64,000 nt of DNA, from assembly GCA_039881045.1 (NCBI GenBank), contig JAYWVB010000005.1:1116001-1180000 (forward strand). Reading direction: 5' to 3'. Position 1 is the first letter of the stretch, and each line of letters opens with the position of its first letter. Below the pieces are notes generated by a model, which saw only the letters and a program-made list of their open reading frames with translations, had not been told where the DNA came from and did no database searches. Below, one piece after another: positions 19,883-31,129 of the stretch. Position numbers and translations under genes: made by a program. This stretch comes from Chaetomium olivaceum. Its lineage: Eukaryota > Ascomycota > Sordariomycetes > Sordariales > Chaetomiaceae.

Positions 19883-21282
19883 TTCTGCGAATAGAAGGGA
19901 GGGGATGAATCTCCGGAGGTTTCTTTGAAGGAAAATAAACAGGAACAAACCAGAGGCAGCTCAGGTCAGCAAGGCTCGTGTGGTCATGACAGCTCTTGTT
20001 TCCCTCGGCGCAGCGCAGTCATTGTGGGGCTGACGTTTGGCGGCGTGGTGGCCTGTCATCAGTGGGGCATAAAAGTTCGAACCAGCACTGGTTGGCCAAT
20101 TGGCAAAATTGCCCGGGACGGAGGCTGCGGAGCGCCCTCCCGCGCTGCCCCGACCTCGGCCGAACCGCACCCGATTCAGATAGGGCAAAACGTGGGGGAA
20201 TCGTCCAGAGCACGTTCAACCCTAACCCGGCGGCCGAAAATTGACGGCCCAGATCAATCAACCCCTCGCAACCCCCAATCGGACGACCCCAATTGCGGGT
20301 TTTTCACCCTCCAGAGCAAATCACTTCCCTCCCCGCCAAACTCGAGAGTTTCAAGCGGCTCCTCGTCCATACCTATCCTACATTTTCCCCAATCTCGCGG
20401 AGTAAGTGATCAATAGTATTACGAAATTCGTGGCATGACAACCAACCCTCCATCTCGAACTTGTAGCTCGGTGTCTCGGTGTGTTCTGATTCTTCTTCTT
20501 GAGCGCATCATTGGAGCGGGTCGAGCGGGTGAAGGTTGTTGGCGTCGACCAGGCCCCTTGTCCCTCCAATTGTGCCCAGCCGGGCCATCATGTGACCCAC
20601 AGCCCACCCCGGTTCCCTCCCCGGAAATTTTCCACCCTGGCGTGCCTGGCAGCCTGGCCACCAAGAACGCAGTGCCGCAACACCAAAAGTCCCGACTGCC
20701 GAGTTGTTCCCGGTTGGCTGTGTGATGTGAGGATGGACATCGACGTTTGACGCGCCCGGCCGCAGACGAATAGTGTCGGTGATAATACTGAGATGCCGGT
20801 CATCTGTGTTAAATCTGTGGATCCAGGTTGAGACGCTTGACGATGACTGCGGGCTTGAATACGCTCAAGCTCTCACAAACACCTTGAATAATTCTGCCAA
20901 CTTTTCGTTCAACACGGTATTACCATGTTGTGGTCGGATTGTCAAAGTACTGCGACCACAGATCGAGTTGCTGGCGTCGATTTGGTTGTATCATCTCACC
21001 TTTACGTGTCGACGAAGCGGTCTTTGTAGGCTGTGGGTGAGGTTAATGGCACCCAACGTCTCGCTGCGTCACAGCAAGAGAAAATGGCACATCTCCTGTG
21101 TCTCAACATCTCGAACCATATATGGAGTTTGGCCGCCAACCTACTTCCCAGCCAGGTAGTTCCCAACGCTTTATCTCGTGTATGCTAAACCCGTTCGATT
21201 TTAACGCTCTTCGATTGACAAATCATCAACACCTTCGGCCGTACAATTTTCTTCTCAGACATAACCTTGGAACTCGTCTCAG
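19883..21282. other. divergent intergenic region
   Basis: About 1.4 kb between the aspartate aminotransferase start (minus) and the CFEM gene (plus). Several short open frames overlap on both strands but none shows a family motif or splice logic. Confidence 0.45.
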
Positions 21283-21678
21283 ATGGCTCTCTTCCTTATC
21301 ACCCTTGTCCTTGCTGTCTCCGCTACGGCTCGGGTATCACCGAAGCCCCATCGGCGATAACGCCAGCCGCAAAAGCGGATTGTGCCTTGACCAACTCCAT
21401 ACCAGGATGCGGTGTAAGTCAAGCCCGAATCGGGGAGCTCCCCTTTCCCTTTCGAAAGCCCCGGCCACTGAAACCGCCTCCTCTACCAGATCGGATGTCT
21501 CATCTCTGCCGGCGGCGCTGCCGGCTGCTCAAACCCGCTGGACCTCGGCTGCCAGTGCAAAGCTGCTGCACAGATACGCTCTCTCGCCTCGGATTGTGTT
21601 ACGAGCGCGTGTGGTAAAGAGGTGGGCTCTACGCTCCAGTCCGTCGCCGGTGCCATATGCACTCAATGCGCCATCTAG
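21283..21678 (+). CDS. secreted CFEM-domain protein, frame broken once
   Basis: CFEM proteins are fungal eight-cysteine extracellular proteins, used for haem/iron uptake at the cell wall or as effectors. The ATG at 21283 opens a signal peptide (MALFLITLVLAVSATA). The rest is one frame away: ITEAPSAITPAAKADCALTN, then an intron 21414-21489 (GTAAG..CCAG), then IGCLISAGGAAGCSNPLDLG, CQCKAAAQIRSLASDCVTSA and a C-terminus with CTQC. Eight cysteines with the NPLDLGCQC signature give a convincing CFEM domain. The switch of frame lies in CGGGT at about 21331-21335 and one more base there would restore it. No C-terminal hydrophobic anchor follows, so the product would be freely secreted. Without the frame break I would place this at above 0.9. 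Confidence 0.78.
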
Positions 21679-22632
21679 GATGCTATCATGGGGGACACTG
21701 GGCCACCACGGGCAAAGTCGGATGGATTTTATTCACGAGTGTACTAGACTGTGGCTTGCCGTGTGGCAATCTTGAGCCACTTCAGGTTGAAACGTTGATT
21801 TGTTATTCTTCCTTTGTCCCAGACATCCAAGAACAGGCTGGGCTAAGAACTACCCTTGAACTCCATCGGTGTAGACAGAGAGGAAAATGAACCATATGTG
21901 GGGGATTTGAACTCCAAAGCCACTCGCTTAGTTAGCAGGGAATCGGTAGTGCTAAAGATTGCCAGCCATTCCATCCCGTTACCGTCCTTTAACTACAATC
22001 ACGGACGCAGTACGCCGTATCCCGAGCTGCAAGCCATCCACTTGGAACAAAGTCTGATTTAGTGGCGGGAGTTCAACGAAGGCGAACGTTGATAACGTGG
22101 ATAACGTCGGGATACCCTTGTTTGGCAAATACATGATTCAGGACAGAGCTGCCACAAGGCCTGCGACGAAGAGATGGGAAACATAAACCCCTAAACTCTT
22201 CATTAGTTGTTTCTACACAGTACTGTGTACACAATACGGGAAACAGTGTTGGACTTTAGGTCCTTAACACCGGTCCTGGGTTCCACCTATTCAGGTAGCT
22301 TCTTCCCGGCATCCACAGTCTTCCAAACCCCACCGTAGCAGATAGAGTTTGCATGGAGATTCCCACAATTATTAATCATTATGGAGGGTGGAAACGGACT
22401 TAATGGAATTAGTTTAGCAAGTGTCTCAAAATTTCTGTAGTTTTCCTTGTTTCGTTGTCTCCATCAGACAGGGACTAGTATTTCACCGGCAGTTGAACGG
22501 GGCGTCTGGGAGTGCTTGTCGACATGTATATATACCACTGTTTCTCTCTCTTTCTAATAGCCTTCTTGGACACTCTTAGTACATCAACGATAGGATTCCC
22601 ATCACCGCCCAATACCGCAGCATCAGCCCAGC
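21679..22632. other. intergenic region
   Basis: Just under 1 kb with no gene. The right end holds the promoter of the alcohol dehydrogenase gene. Confidence 0.45.
22527..22534 (+). promoter_or_regulatory. TATA box upstream of the alcohol dehydrogenase
   Basis: TATATATA lies about 100 bp before the ATG at 22633 and is followed by a pyrimidine-rich stretch (CTCTCTCTTTC). Confidence 0.45.
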
Positions 22633-23800
22633 ATGGCTTCCACTGATTACAAGTTTGAGGGGTGGCTGGGCCTCGACAAGTCGGCAGCAGAAGGAAATAT
22701 GAAATGGGCAGAGTTCGAACCTAAGCCGTGGGAGGAGACAGACGTCGACATCAAGGTCACGCATTGCGGCATCTGCGGCAGCGATCTTCACACACTACGA
22801 AGTGGCTGGGTACGTTTGCTTTACCATCCGCCATGGTGGCCGGCCTTCGCTAATATCACAACAGGGCCCAACCAACTACCCCTGCTGTGTCGGGCATGAG
22901 ATTGTGGGCACCGTTGTGCGTGTTGGCTCCAAGGTGGTGGGCGGCCTCAAGATCGGTGATCGCGTTGGTGTTGGTGCTCAAAGTGATTCGTGCCAGGGCC
23001 GCAAGGGCGACTGCGAGGCCTGCGCGTCGGGGATGGAAAACTACTGCGGTGTGCACCACGTCGGCACCTACAACGGCGTCTACCTCAACGCGGCGCAAGT
23101 CATATGGTGGATATGCTCTCTACAACCGTGCCCCTTCGCGTTTTGTCGTCAAGATTCCGGACGCCATCAGCTCAGCCGAGGCGGCGCCAATGCTCTGTGG
23201 CGGTGTTACTACGTATGCGCCCCTCAAGCACCACGGTACTGGGCCCGGAAAGACGGTCGGCATCATTGGCCTGGGCGGGTTGGGCCACTTTGGCGTCATG
23301 TGGGCTAAGGCCCTAAAGGCGGACAAGGTCGTGGTCGTTTCGCGGACGTCGGCCAAGAAGGAGGACGCGCTGAAGATGGGTGCTGACGAGTTTATTGCCA
23401 CGGCCGAGGATCCTAACTGGGCCAAGAAGCATGCTTCTACCTCGACGTCATCATCTGTACAGTCTCGTCGTCCTCTATGCCTCTGATGGAGTACTTCTCT
23501 GCTGCGCTTTGACGGGACGTTCGTCCAGGTTGGAGCCCCTGAGGATGGTCTTCCGACAATCCAGCAATTCCCCTCATCTTCAAGCGCCTCAAAATCACAG
23601 GCTCGTTGATTGGGTCCCCGGATGACATCAGGGAGATGTTGGCCTTGGCTGTGGATCAGAAGGTCAAGCCGTGGATCCAGGAGGTTCCGATGAAGGATGC
23701 CAACAAGGCAATTGTTGACATGGAAGCTGGCAAGCCGAGATACCGCTCCGTTCTTGTTAACGAGGAGCAAGGGGCTTTGCAGGTTAGAGCGGGATTGTAA
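22633..23800 (+). pseudogene. NADP-dependent zinc alcohol dehydrogenase (ADH6/CAD type), four frame breaks
   Basis: Medium-chain zinc dehydrogenase of the cinnamyl-alcohol/ADH6 group, which reduces aldehydes with NADPH. Exon 1 (22633-22809) ends HCGICGSDLHTLRSGW with the catalytic zinc Cys. After an intron (22810-22864) come GPTNYPCCVGHEIVGTVVRV, the structural-zinc cysteines (SCQGRKGDCEACASGMENYC), SYGGYALYNRAPSRFVVKIP, the nucleotide fold GIIGLGGLGHFG, VVSRTSAKKEDA and the C-terminal MKDANKAIVDMEAGKPRYRS. The order is complete and residues are conserved, but the frame shifts near 23095, 23437, 23500 and 23560. There are no in-frame stop codons other than those the shifts create. It is either a young pseudogene or a poorly called stretch of sequence; as written it cannot make the enzyme. 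Confidence 0.8.
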
Positions 23801-24093
23801 ATAGTAGACACACCAACGGGGGTTTGTATATATTTGTAACGAGATAAAAACAACTCTTGTTGACAATCCTGAGAACCCATTATCATCATCCATTCCAGAC
23901 ACAAAGAGCGGATTCCGAGTATCGGGTTCTAACTGCTTCTAGTTTGCAACACAACTCGAGCCCCTGGTTATCTTTGCGAGAAAAGACAAAGTTCAACGGA
24001 CTAAATTCCCAGAACTTCTCAAACTGTAGAAAACGCTATAAAATTTCAAAGCTGCCATCCGTCGACGACCCCCAGACAAGGCCTTGTCTGTGC

Positions 24094-24668
24094 CTAGAGA
24101 AAGATAAAACCAGCGGCCAAGGCGGCGAGACCAATACGGCGGCAACATATCTCGGGCTGCCCGCCGCGGAGTTGCCAATGGCCTTGTTGTACCGGTGGAC
24201 AGCGTTGGTACACTGGGCTACGTCGGTGGCGAGGGCAAGTTTCCAGGCCGGCGCCGACGATGCCGGCGGCACCGTCATCGGTGCACTGGGCGGCCACACT
24301 GCTGATGGTGGGTGCGGCACTGGATCGCCAGCTTTCCAGCCGGCTGCTGTAGCTGCTCCAGGAGCTTGACAGCGATTCCGGGGGCGCAGGGAACGAGCTC
24401 GTCATGGCCTCGCAGTTGATCGGCGTTCTCGATGTTGTCACCACCGTCGAGCGCGCTCTGAACGGCTTGGAGGGCGTCGTGTTCAGCACCCAGCTCCCGA
24501 GGGCGCCAGTGGGGAGAGGCGGCATGTCGTTCATGATGCGTGAAGCTCCCCTGGCGCATTCCTCCGTGTCACGCGCTACAAGTGGAGCGGTGGTCACGAC
24601 CGGGTTGGGATGGGCCAGCGCCGAGACCGTGGCAGCGAGGGCGAGACGATGAGGACGGGGGTCTGCAT
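24094..24668 (-). pseudogene. secreted, probably GPI-anchored protein, several frame breaks
   Basis: The ATG at 24668 is followed, after one apparent missing base, by a signal peptide (ALAATVSALAHPNPVVTTAP). Downstream, protein-like segments alternate between frames: ALQAVQSALDGGDNIENADQ, LLEQLQQPAGKLAIQC, then LALATDVAQCTNAVHRYNKA, and finally a hydrophobic tail (IGLAALAAGFIFL) that ends at the stop, as in GPI signals. Helical, cysteine-poor composition recalls cell-wall galactomannoprotein / hydrophobic-surface-binding proteins, but this is only a resemblance. At least three frame changes are needed. It is convergent with the alcohol dehydrogenase, which ends 293 bp away. Confidence 0.5.
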
Positions 24669-26357
24669 CTTGAAGAATTGGTGTATATGCGGATTGATCG
24701 AACGTGTCTGGCGTAGGTTAAGTGTTGGTTGGTCGATGGTGCTGGTTTGAACAGATAGCAACAAATGATGGGTTGTTGAGCTCCGGGAGAGACCATGAAC
24801 AGTTTCAAGTGTGATATAAAAGTATTTAAACGTCCAACCTCAACCCCTGTTTTGCCTCTTGAGGCTGTGGTTCGGCTGACTTGGGAGTGCATCGGCGCCA
24901 TGCGTGGCTGAGGGTCTTGCTGTTGCTGGCGCTGCCCCTGAAACCTCCCGACTGGTGCCTTGCTCTAACTAGAGGTTGCGAGAAGATCAGCCACTGACTA
25001 TCAATCCTGCCATGGAGAACTGGGGGAGATTGGGTCAAGTGCGCTTGGAGCTAGGCGGAAGCCGAGTCTGCGCCAACCAGATCGTCCTCAACAGACATTC
25101 ACGTGTGGTCGGTTGGCGAACCTTACGTCAGCTTGCTGAGAGGCTAAAGCCATCCCACCTCGATCGTGGGCTTGCCTACGAGTTCATAGCATGATGATCC
25201 TCGTCATGATGTAACTTTGGCGTTCTGGGCGTTGACCGTTTAAGCAAAACCGTGCGCTTGTGCGGGATTGCGATCCTTCGCTCCGAATCTGACCCAATGG
25301 GATCAGTCGGACAGTTTTCGGGAAGCAAGATTCCCGTCTCCTTGGCGGATGGGTTCCTCACCGTCGAAAAGGCAGACATCAGACCAGGTATTTCACCGAG
25401 GCAGCTAGGGGAGAGATAACTGGGCAAGGTATTTTGGTATCTAGTTACACAATCTCACAATACAAATCGCAATCTGACCAACTCCTTACTGTGGAAGTGG
25501 CTAAGTATTGTCATGGTCAAAAAGTCGACTCCCCCTTTTTCTTTCGCACTTTGTATCGGAAATTCTATGAGTCCTTCAATGTCAACTTGAGCCGATGCAG
25601 CCACCCACAACAAAAAGAAAAATGGAAATAACGCTTCTCCGTGGGGGTTAATATGAGTTCCTGTCTTCTCATACTTTTCTTCCAGTTTTCTTTTTCAAAA
25701 AAGTAATTTAGGTGGGTGTATTTATCGCAGAGCGACAAACCCAGGTTTGTGTGAGTTTGGGTGTGACTCTGTACGTGCCTCTACTTTCTGACCATAATTA
25801 ACCGTAACTACCTAATAGGTAACGAATGCTCAAATTGACGGCTTGGACTGCGCTACTGCGCGTCAGCTTCGCAAACCATGTACGAAGCAGATCCCCGAGA
25901 TTATCGGAGGACTTTGTGACCCGTGTTCGAAGAATAGGTAGGTAGGAGCCCTGAACGACGAACACAAACCGCCGAATGGCATCCGGTTGAACTTGTGATG
26001 CCGGATAGTATCCATGCGCAACTGCTAGTGGGGCGGCCTTTAGAATAAGGATCTGTTTTTGGAAGGTTGTGCGATGACAAGAGTTCTCCGCGTCTTTAGG
26101 CTCATGTAGAAAGTGTACTCAATTACTAGCAACCATTAGCCTGGTCGGCAGAGCTGGGTGCCCACGTTTGGTGGGATGTTCGTGATTTACCCAAACGGCT
26201 TTACTCTCGTTCTCGAGCTGCCTAGATACGAGAGAGCAGGTTAAGAATAGGGGGGTTGCGGTGGAAAGCTGACAGGAACGGATTATTTACTCTTCGCAAA
26301 CCAGAACTAAAGTTGTGGGTTTATTCCTCATACCCTAGAATTGTTCTAGAAGCCAGG
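24669..26357. other. intergenic region
   Basis: About 1.7 kb. AT content rises from about 25440 to 25830. No gene, RNA or repeat could be supported. Confidence 0.4.
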
Positions 26358-28008
26358 ATGGCGTGCCTTGTCAGCTTGGTCGTCTTGATTTTTGTGCTCC
26401 ACGCCAACGCCTCCACGGCAGCATCCATTCAGCGCCGCCAATGGGCACCAGATCCCGGACCAGGAGTGCGGACTCCCCAACAATGTACGGAAACGTCCTT
26501 GACAAATCCGACATGGGGTATTTTCAGCCCTGTCTTGGTAGCAATCAACAGTTTCCAGCGGCGGAACACAGGGCGACCTTCGCTTTTCCGCCGTCAACTC
26601 TGCCACTGGGCTCACCGCAAACTGCATCGCAACCGATATCAACATCTACCCTAAGGGGGCGGCCGATCTCGCCATCTGGCAAAATTGCAGCATGCCAGAC
26701 CTGTTCTTCCAATTTGACCTTGAGACTTTCGAGATGCGTCTGAGGGGAAGTTGGCAGTGTGATAATTCTTCTAGGTTTGCCATCCTCCCAAGGTCTACGA
26801 AAAACATGTTATTAACTGCTTGGTTGCATTTCCCGGGAGTAGCCTTATCTTCACGGCAAATGGCACATGGGAGATTCCGCTTATCCAAGGCTGCTTTGAC
26901 GAGGATACACCTCGTGGCCAAGAGACATTGTGCGTCATGGGCAACTCCCAGGTTTCGGCGGGTCTGTCGACTCCGGTTGCCATCCATCCGCAGTTGCCCC
27001 TTCTCCCATACACGCCCAGGAGCGAGCCCAGCGGTGTTGTGATAGATCATATGACCCGGAATGGGAGATCAGCAGCATCTTGTATGAACATCACGTGGTT
27101 GAAAAGGACAACGAAACCTCGATATATTACGACCTGTCTCTATCACTTATTAACCTCTCTGATGGGACAAGCACGGAATGCTCTGCCACAGTGGACTTAC
27201 TGCAGAACACATTCCTCAACGGATCTGCGCCCTGGGTTGTTTGCACGGGAACAAGCATATCCAACTCGTCTTCCACCGCCTCTTCTTTTGAAGTGATGAT
27301 AGACAAAGATTATGGAGTGTTTGGAATTCGGGATGCTTGGGAATGCTCAGACGGTGTCCCTGGTGTTGAGAGGTACCTGTCTTTTCCACACCTTCTGGCC
27401 CTGATAGTGATGTCTTTTCCTCCCTGCTTACCTCGCTACAACTTAGGAACGACTATAGTGGGATAGGGTACACTGGCATTAGCCTTGACTGTGGCAACGA
27501 CCCCGTGAACCTGACTGTGCATGACAGTCGAATTTCAGTGGTAGACGCTTCGTCCGACTCCAACTGCACTCTCTCGATATCGCCCGTGACATTCACTGGG
27601 TACCGAGCTGAGGTGCCTTCCATTCCACATACATATTATAAACGGAGCTGTACCATTAACTCTATTTCGAATACGACAACTATGGCCCTGCGAGGATATC
27701 AAATCCAGACTGATACACAGAGCGAAAATAACGAGACGTCCATTACCGGAAGCTTCATGCTCCATAACCCTGGTTCCGGAGACGCATACAAACTATATCA
27801 TATTCCCATCATCGATGACGGCGATTGGCATGAGTGCACAGCTAGATCACACGGCCTGCCTTGGCAGCTGGGACATGCCAATACATGTTGGACAGAAGCA
27901 ATAACCGACTTGGATTTCAAGTCCAGTGGTATTGTGACGATCGGGATGCGCGCAGTGCGTGAGTACAATCCCCTAGGCTGGGCTATAAACCTCTGTCCTG
28001 GTAACTGA
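26358..28008 (+). pseudogene. secreted multidomain protein (three AA1-like segments), frame broken about three times
   Basis: ATG at 26358 gives a signal peptide (MACLVSLVVLIFVLHANAST) and then NPTWGIFSPVLVAI. The body appears to contain three related segments. The first has WGIF, ATGLTANC, IWQNC and FQFDLETFEMRLRGSWQC. The second has WEISSILYEHH, DGTSTECSATVD, APWVVC and FEVMIDKDYGVFGIRDAWEC. The third has GSFMLHNPGSGDAYKLYHIP, WHEC, TCW and LDFKSSGIVTIGM. Each has an N-terminal W/strand, a central Cys and a final beta pair. A genuine intron (27375-27447, AG|GTACC..CTTAG|G) joins GVER to NDYSGIGYTG. Frame changes occur near 26562, 26795 and 27032. The same W..C..C pattern occurs once in the protein at 42847-43447. 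Many N-glycosylation sites. Function unknown. Confidence 0.6.
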
Positions 28009-28973
28009 AGGCCTTAGAATCCTATTCAATGCGAAGGTAGAGCAGCAGCTCCCAGCCGAAGTATGCGAATCAGTGAATGGACGAGAAACTTGCGGTTTGC
28101 CAGTGGACGTCGATGAACTAGCCATGTCAGTATCTTCATTGTCTTGGACAACGTCCGGGAAAGCAATGGATAGGGGCCCAACATGCCATGGATCTGATCC
28201 GGCATCTAACGGCATCATGCGAGAATCTACGTATTTTCTGCCTGTACCTGTCGGTCAATTTGGGGCCATGGCGGCGCTCGGAGGTTGAGGTACTCGATGC
28301 GTTGTCTCTCCAGAGTGCTGCCGCCACAACCTGTACGTATATATCAGAGAGCTATTCGTATTGAACAATCGATCGGTTGGGAAACCCAAATCAACAGGGG
28401 TAGACAACCCGTTGGGGGCCGCATCTGCGAGAGGGTGACACTGTATCACGTAAGATTGGACTTTCATTTAACAAGGCCCCTGCCGATGGTTAAACGTGGT
28501 TGATTGGCACTGGATTCGCGACCAAAGCTTTATCTTAACCGGTACTGGGGCGTCTCGCCTATCAGGGCGCAATATTCGGCTGCAAGCCGGCTGCGTTCTC
28601 TGCTCCGTGACCGAACGGGAGAACCAGAAAGCGTGACTGCATGGCTGCGGGATAACTCTGCCTGGGCGTTGTCCATATTATTGGCTTTGTACTTGAGGCG
28701 GGAGCATTAGCGAGGCTCGCCGTGCGTGCACAGAATAATAATACAAAATTGGGCTTGTGGCTTGGTGTAGGGGGAATGGAGGGGCGCGGATGTCGGGCTA
28801 TGATAAACGCGACATACGGCCTCTACAAGGTGACATTGCGGAATCCATCTTCTTCTATCTCCCGGTGGTGGTATCTGTCTATGACCACTGTCCAGATCGG
28901 AGCCGTTAGCAATTGACCTATCTCATTTCATGGTGGTTGGTGACTCGGTGAGTGTGTCGCACATTACCCGACA
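28009..28973. other. intergenic region
   Basis: Nearly 1 kb. A stretch right after the stop (about 28020-28125) reads ILFNAKVEQQLPAEVCESVN in another frame and might be a further relic of the upstream secreted protein, but no splice site connects it. Nothing else is supported. Confidence 0.35.
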
Positions 28974-30842
28974 ATGGCTGAAAAACAGCTGGGGCTCAGT
29001 ATCACGGAATCTAGGGCAAATGATACTAGCCACGAGGAACGGCCGGTGAAGGAGACCGGGTTGCGGAACAGAGCTGAGCGTGTCCATGAGTTTCACGAGG
29101 CGGAAGGCTACATCATCGATATTAACGCCGAGGATACGGCCAAAGTCTCGGGCTTGAAGCTTGCCAAAGATGGCCACACTGTTCTGATTCCGCAGCCAAG
29201 CGACGACAAACACGACCCACTGAACTGGAGCTGGGCGAAGAAGCACTCGATTCTTTTCGTTGCTCGTTCGTTTTGTTTCTCCCGACTATGGAAGTGCCAC
29301 GGGTGCGGTGACCCTGATACCACAAGCAAGAGTCAGTTTCGGTTTCTTTGGGTGTGTTTGCTTGAGCAATAGGGGTTAGCTAACAACCGAAAATAGGGAG
29401 TGGCATACGACACGGATTATGTCAATCACTCGCAAGCTGGAAATGTGTTCATGTTGGGCGCAGGTGGCGTAATTGGTATGTTCCGAGATTTCAGGGCTTC
29501 AATGGACTCGACTGACGAGAGTCTTTCTAATAGTCGTTATGCTGAGCGCCTACTTTGCGCCGCCTCCTGTTGTTTTTTGGTTTCCCTCGTGTCGACGGCA
29601 ACAGCAGCTTGGTGCGCTGGTGCTACCACCTTGAGTCCTTCATGGCGGCTCGCATTCTCAATGGCTTCTTCTCGACTGTCAGTCAGGCGGGTGGACTCAT
29701 GTTCCTCAAAGACGATCGTCTTCTTCTTCCATGAGCAAGCACGCAAAATCAACATTTGGGCGTAGGTGTCTCTGGGTTTCCCATTCTCAAGACAGCGTCG
29801 CTGACTGGTAGTCGGGGTGTGATAAAGCTCATTCATCGTCATCAGCCCGTACATGGGCCCTCTGCTGGCAGCCTTCATTACCGAAACGCAGCGTTGGCCG
29901 GTGCCCTTTTGGGTCTTCTTTGCGATGAACGTCCTTGGCTTGGGGCTGGTGATCTGCTTTCTCCAGGAGACATACTACGACCGCATCATCCCAGCAGATG
30001 AGCAACCAGCACGGGGTAGCCGGATCGCTCGGTTAACAGGAGTAGCGCAATGGAAGTCGCGCCACCTTCGCAACACATTTGGTCAGGCATGCTGGCGTAC
30101 TGTCAGTGTACTAGCAAAGCCAACTGTGGCTATATCATGCCTCTTCTACGCGCTGGTAAGCTACCCTGGCACTCCAATTCCCAATCCGTCCGTGGTAGAG
30201 TCAAAGCACTAACTGAAAGGTCTGTCGCTTTGGAAGACGTTTGCCTGGGCTGTTGGCATAAACACGACGCTCGCCATGTTCGTGACACCGCTGTATGGCT
30301 TCGCCCCAAGACAAGTCGGCTTCTTCTACTTCACGCCGGTGGTAGCCGTGATCCTGGGCGAGTCGGCGGGGCATTGGTTGCATGATGCACTGGCGAAGCG
30401 GTACATTCGCCAACACAAGGGCCACTTTGAGCCCGAAGCTCGGCTACGCGTGGTGTTTTTCTCAATGCCGTTCGTCATTGTTGGCCTGGTACTCATCGGG
30501 CAGTGCTTCGAGAACGCTTGGCACTACATGGCGACGAGTGTTTGCTGGGGCATGTATGTTTTTGGTATGATGATCACAACAGTGGCGCTCAGCAGTTACT
30601 GCCTCGACAGCTACCCGGAGGCGTCGGGGGAGGTCTCGGCGTGGTTGAACATGGCGCGCACCGTGGGGGGTTTCATCGTCAGCTACTTCCAGGTGACGTG
30701 GGCTGAAGCGCAGGGAACCAAGCTGAGCTTTGGGATTCAGGCGGCCGTGTGCGCTGGTGCATTTTTATTCGTCATTATCCTACTTCGGTGGGGGAAGGCG
30801 ATGCGCGTTTGGGCCGGTCCGCTGAATTTTACAACCAGCTAA
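28974..30842 (+). pseudogene. MFS transporter (DHA1-like), multiple frame breaks
   Basis: Twelve-span major facilitator of the fungal drug:H+ antiporter type. The N-terminal cytoplasmic part ends DDKHDPLNWSWAKKHSILF, a hallmark of this group. Recognisable segments are DYGSATGAVTLIPQA, VNHSQAGNVFMLGAGGVI, WFPLVSTATAAWCAGATT, FMAARILNGFFSTVSQAGGL, PYMGPLLAAFITETQRWPVP, then LSLWKTFAWAVGINTTLAMF and an intact C-terminal half to the stop. Introns fit at 29332-29396, 29476-29533 and 29762-29845, and a fourth begins near 30156. At least five frame changes (near 29262, 29588, 29630, 29716 and the fourth splice donor) break the product. The last 185 codons are undisturbed. Substrate cannot be inferred. 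Confidence 0.72.
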
Positions 30843-31129
30843 GGGAGTGATGAGATTATCTTGTGGAGACAGTGTTTCTTGTAGGGTTACGCTGAGCTTG
30901 ATTGCAAAACAATAAGCAAGCGGTTGGAATTGGCCTTCTAGTGTCCATCCTTTTTATTTTTATTATTGTTCTGTGATATGGTCCATAGGCCGAATACAGC
31001 TCGGCATGGCGTCACACACCATTACCAGCTGCGACCACCTGGCCGCCGGCTTGCAAATTCACTGTGCGTTCAACCATGCTTTTAGGCAACCTCGACGGTT
31101 TTGTTCTTCTTCATTCTGCAACCGCCAAA

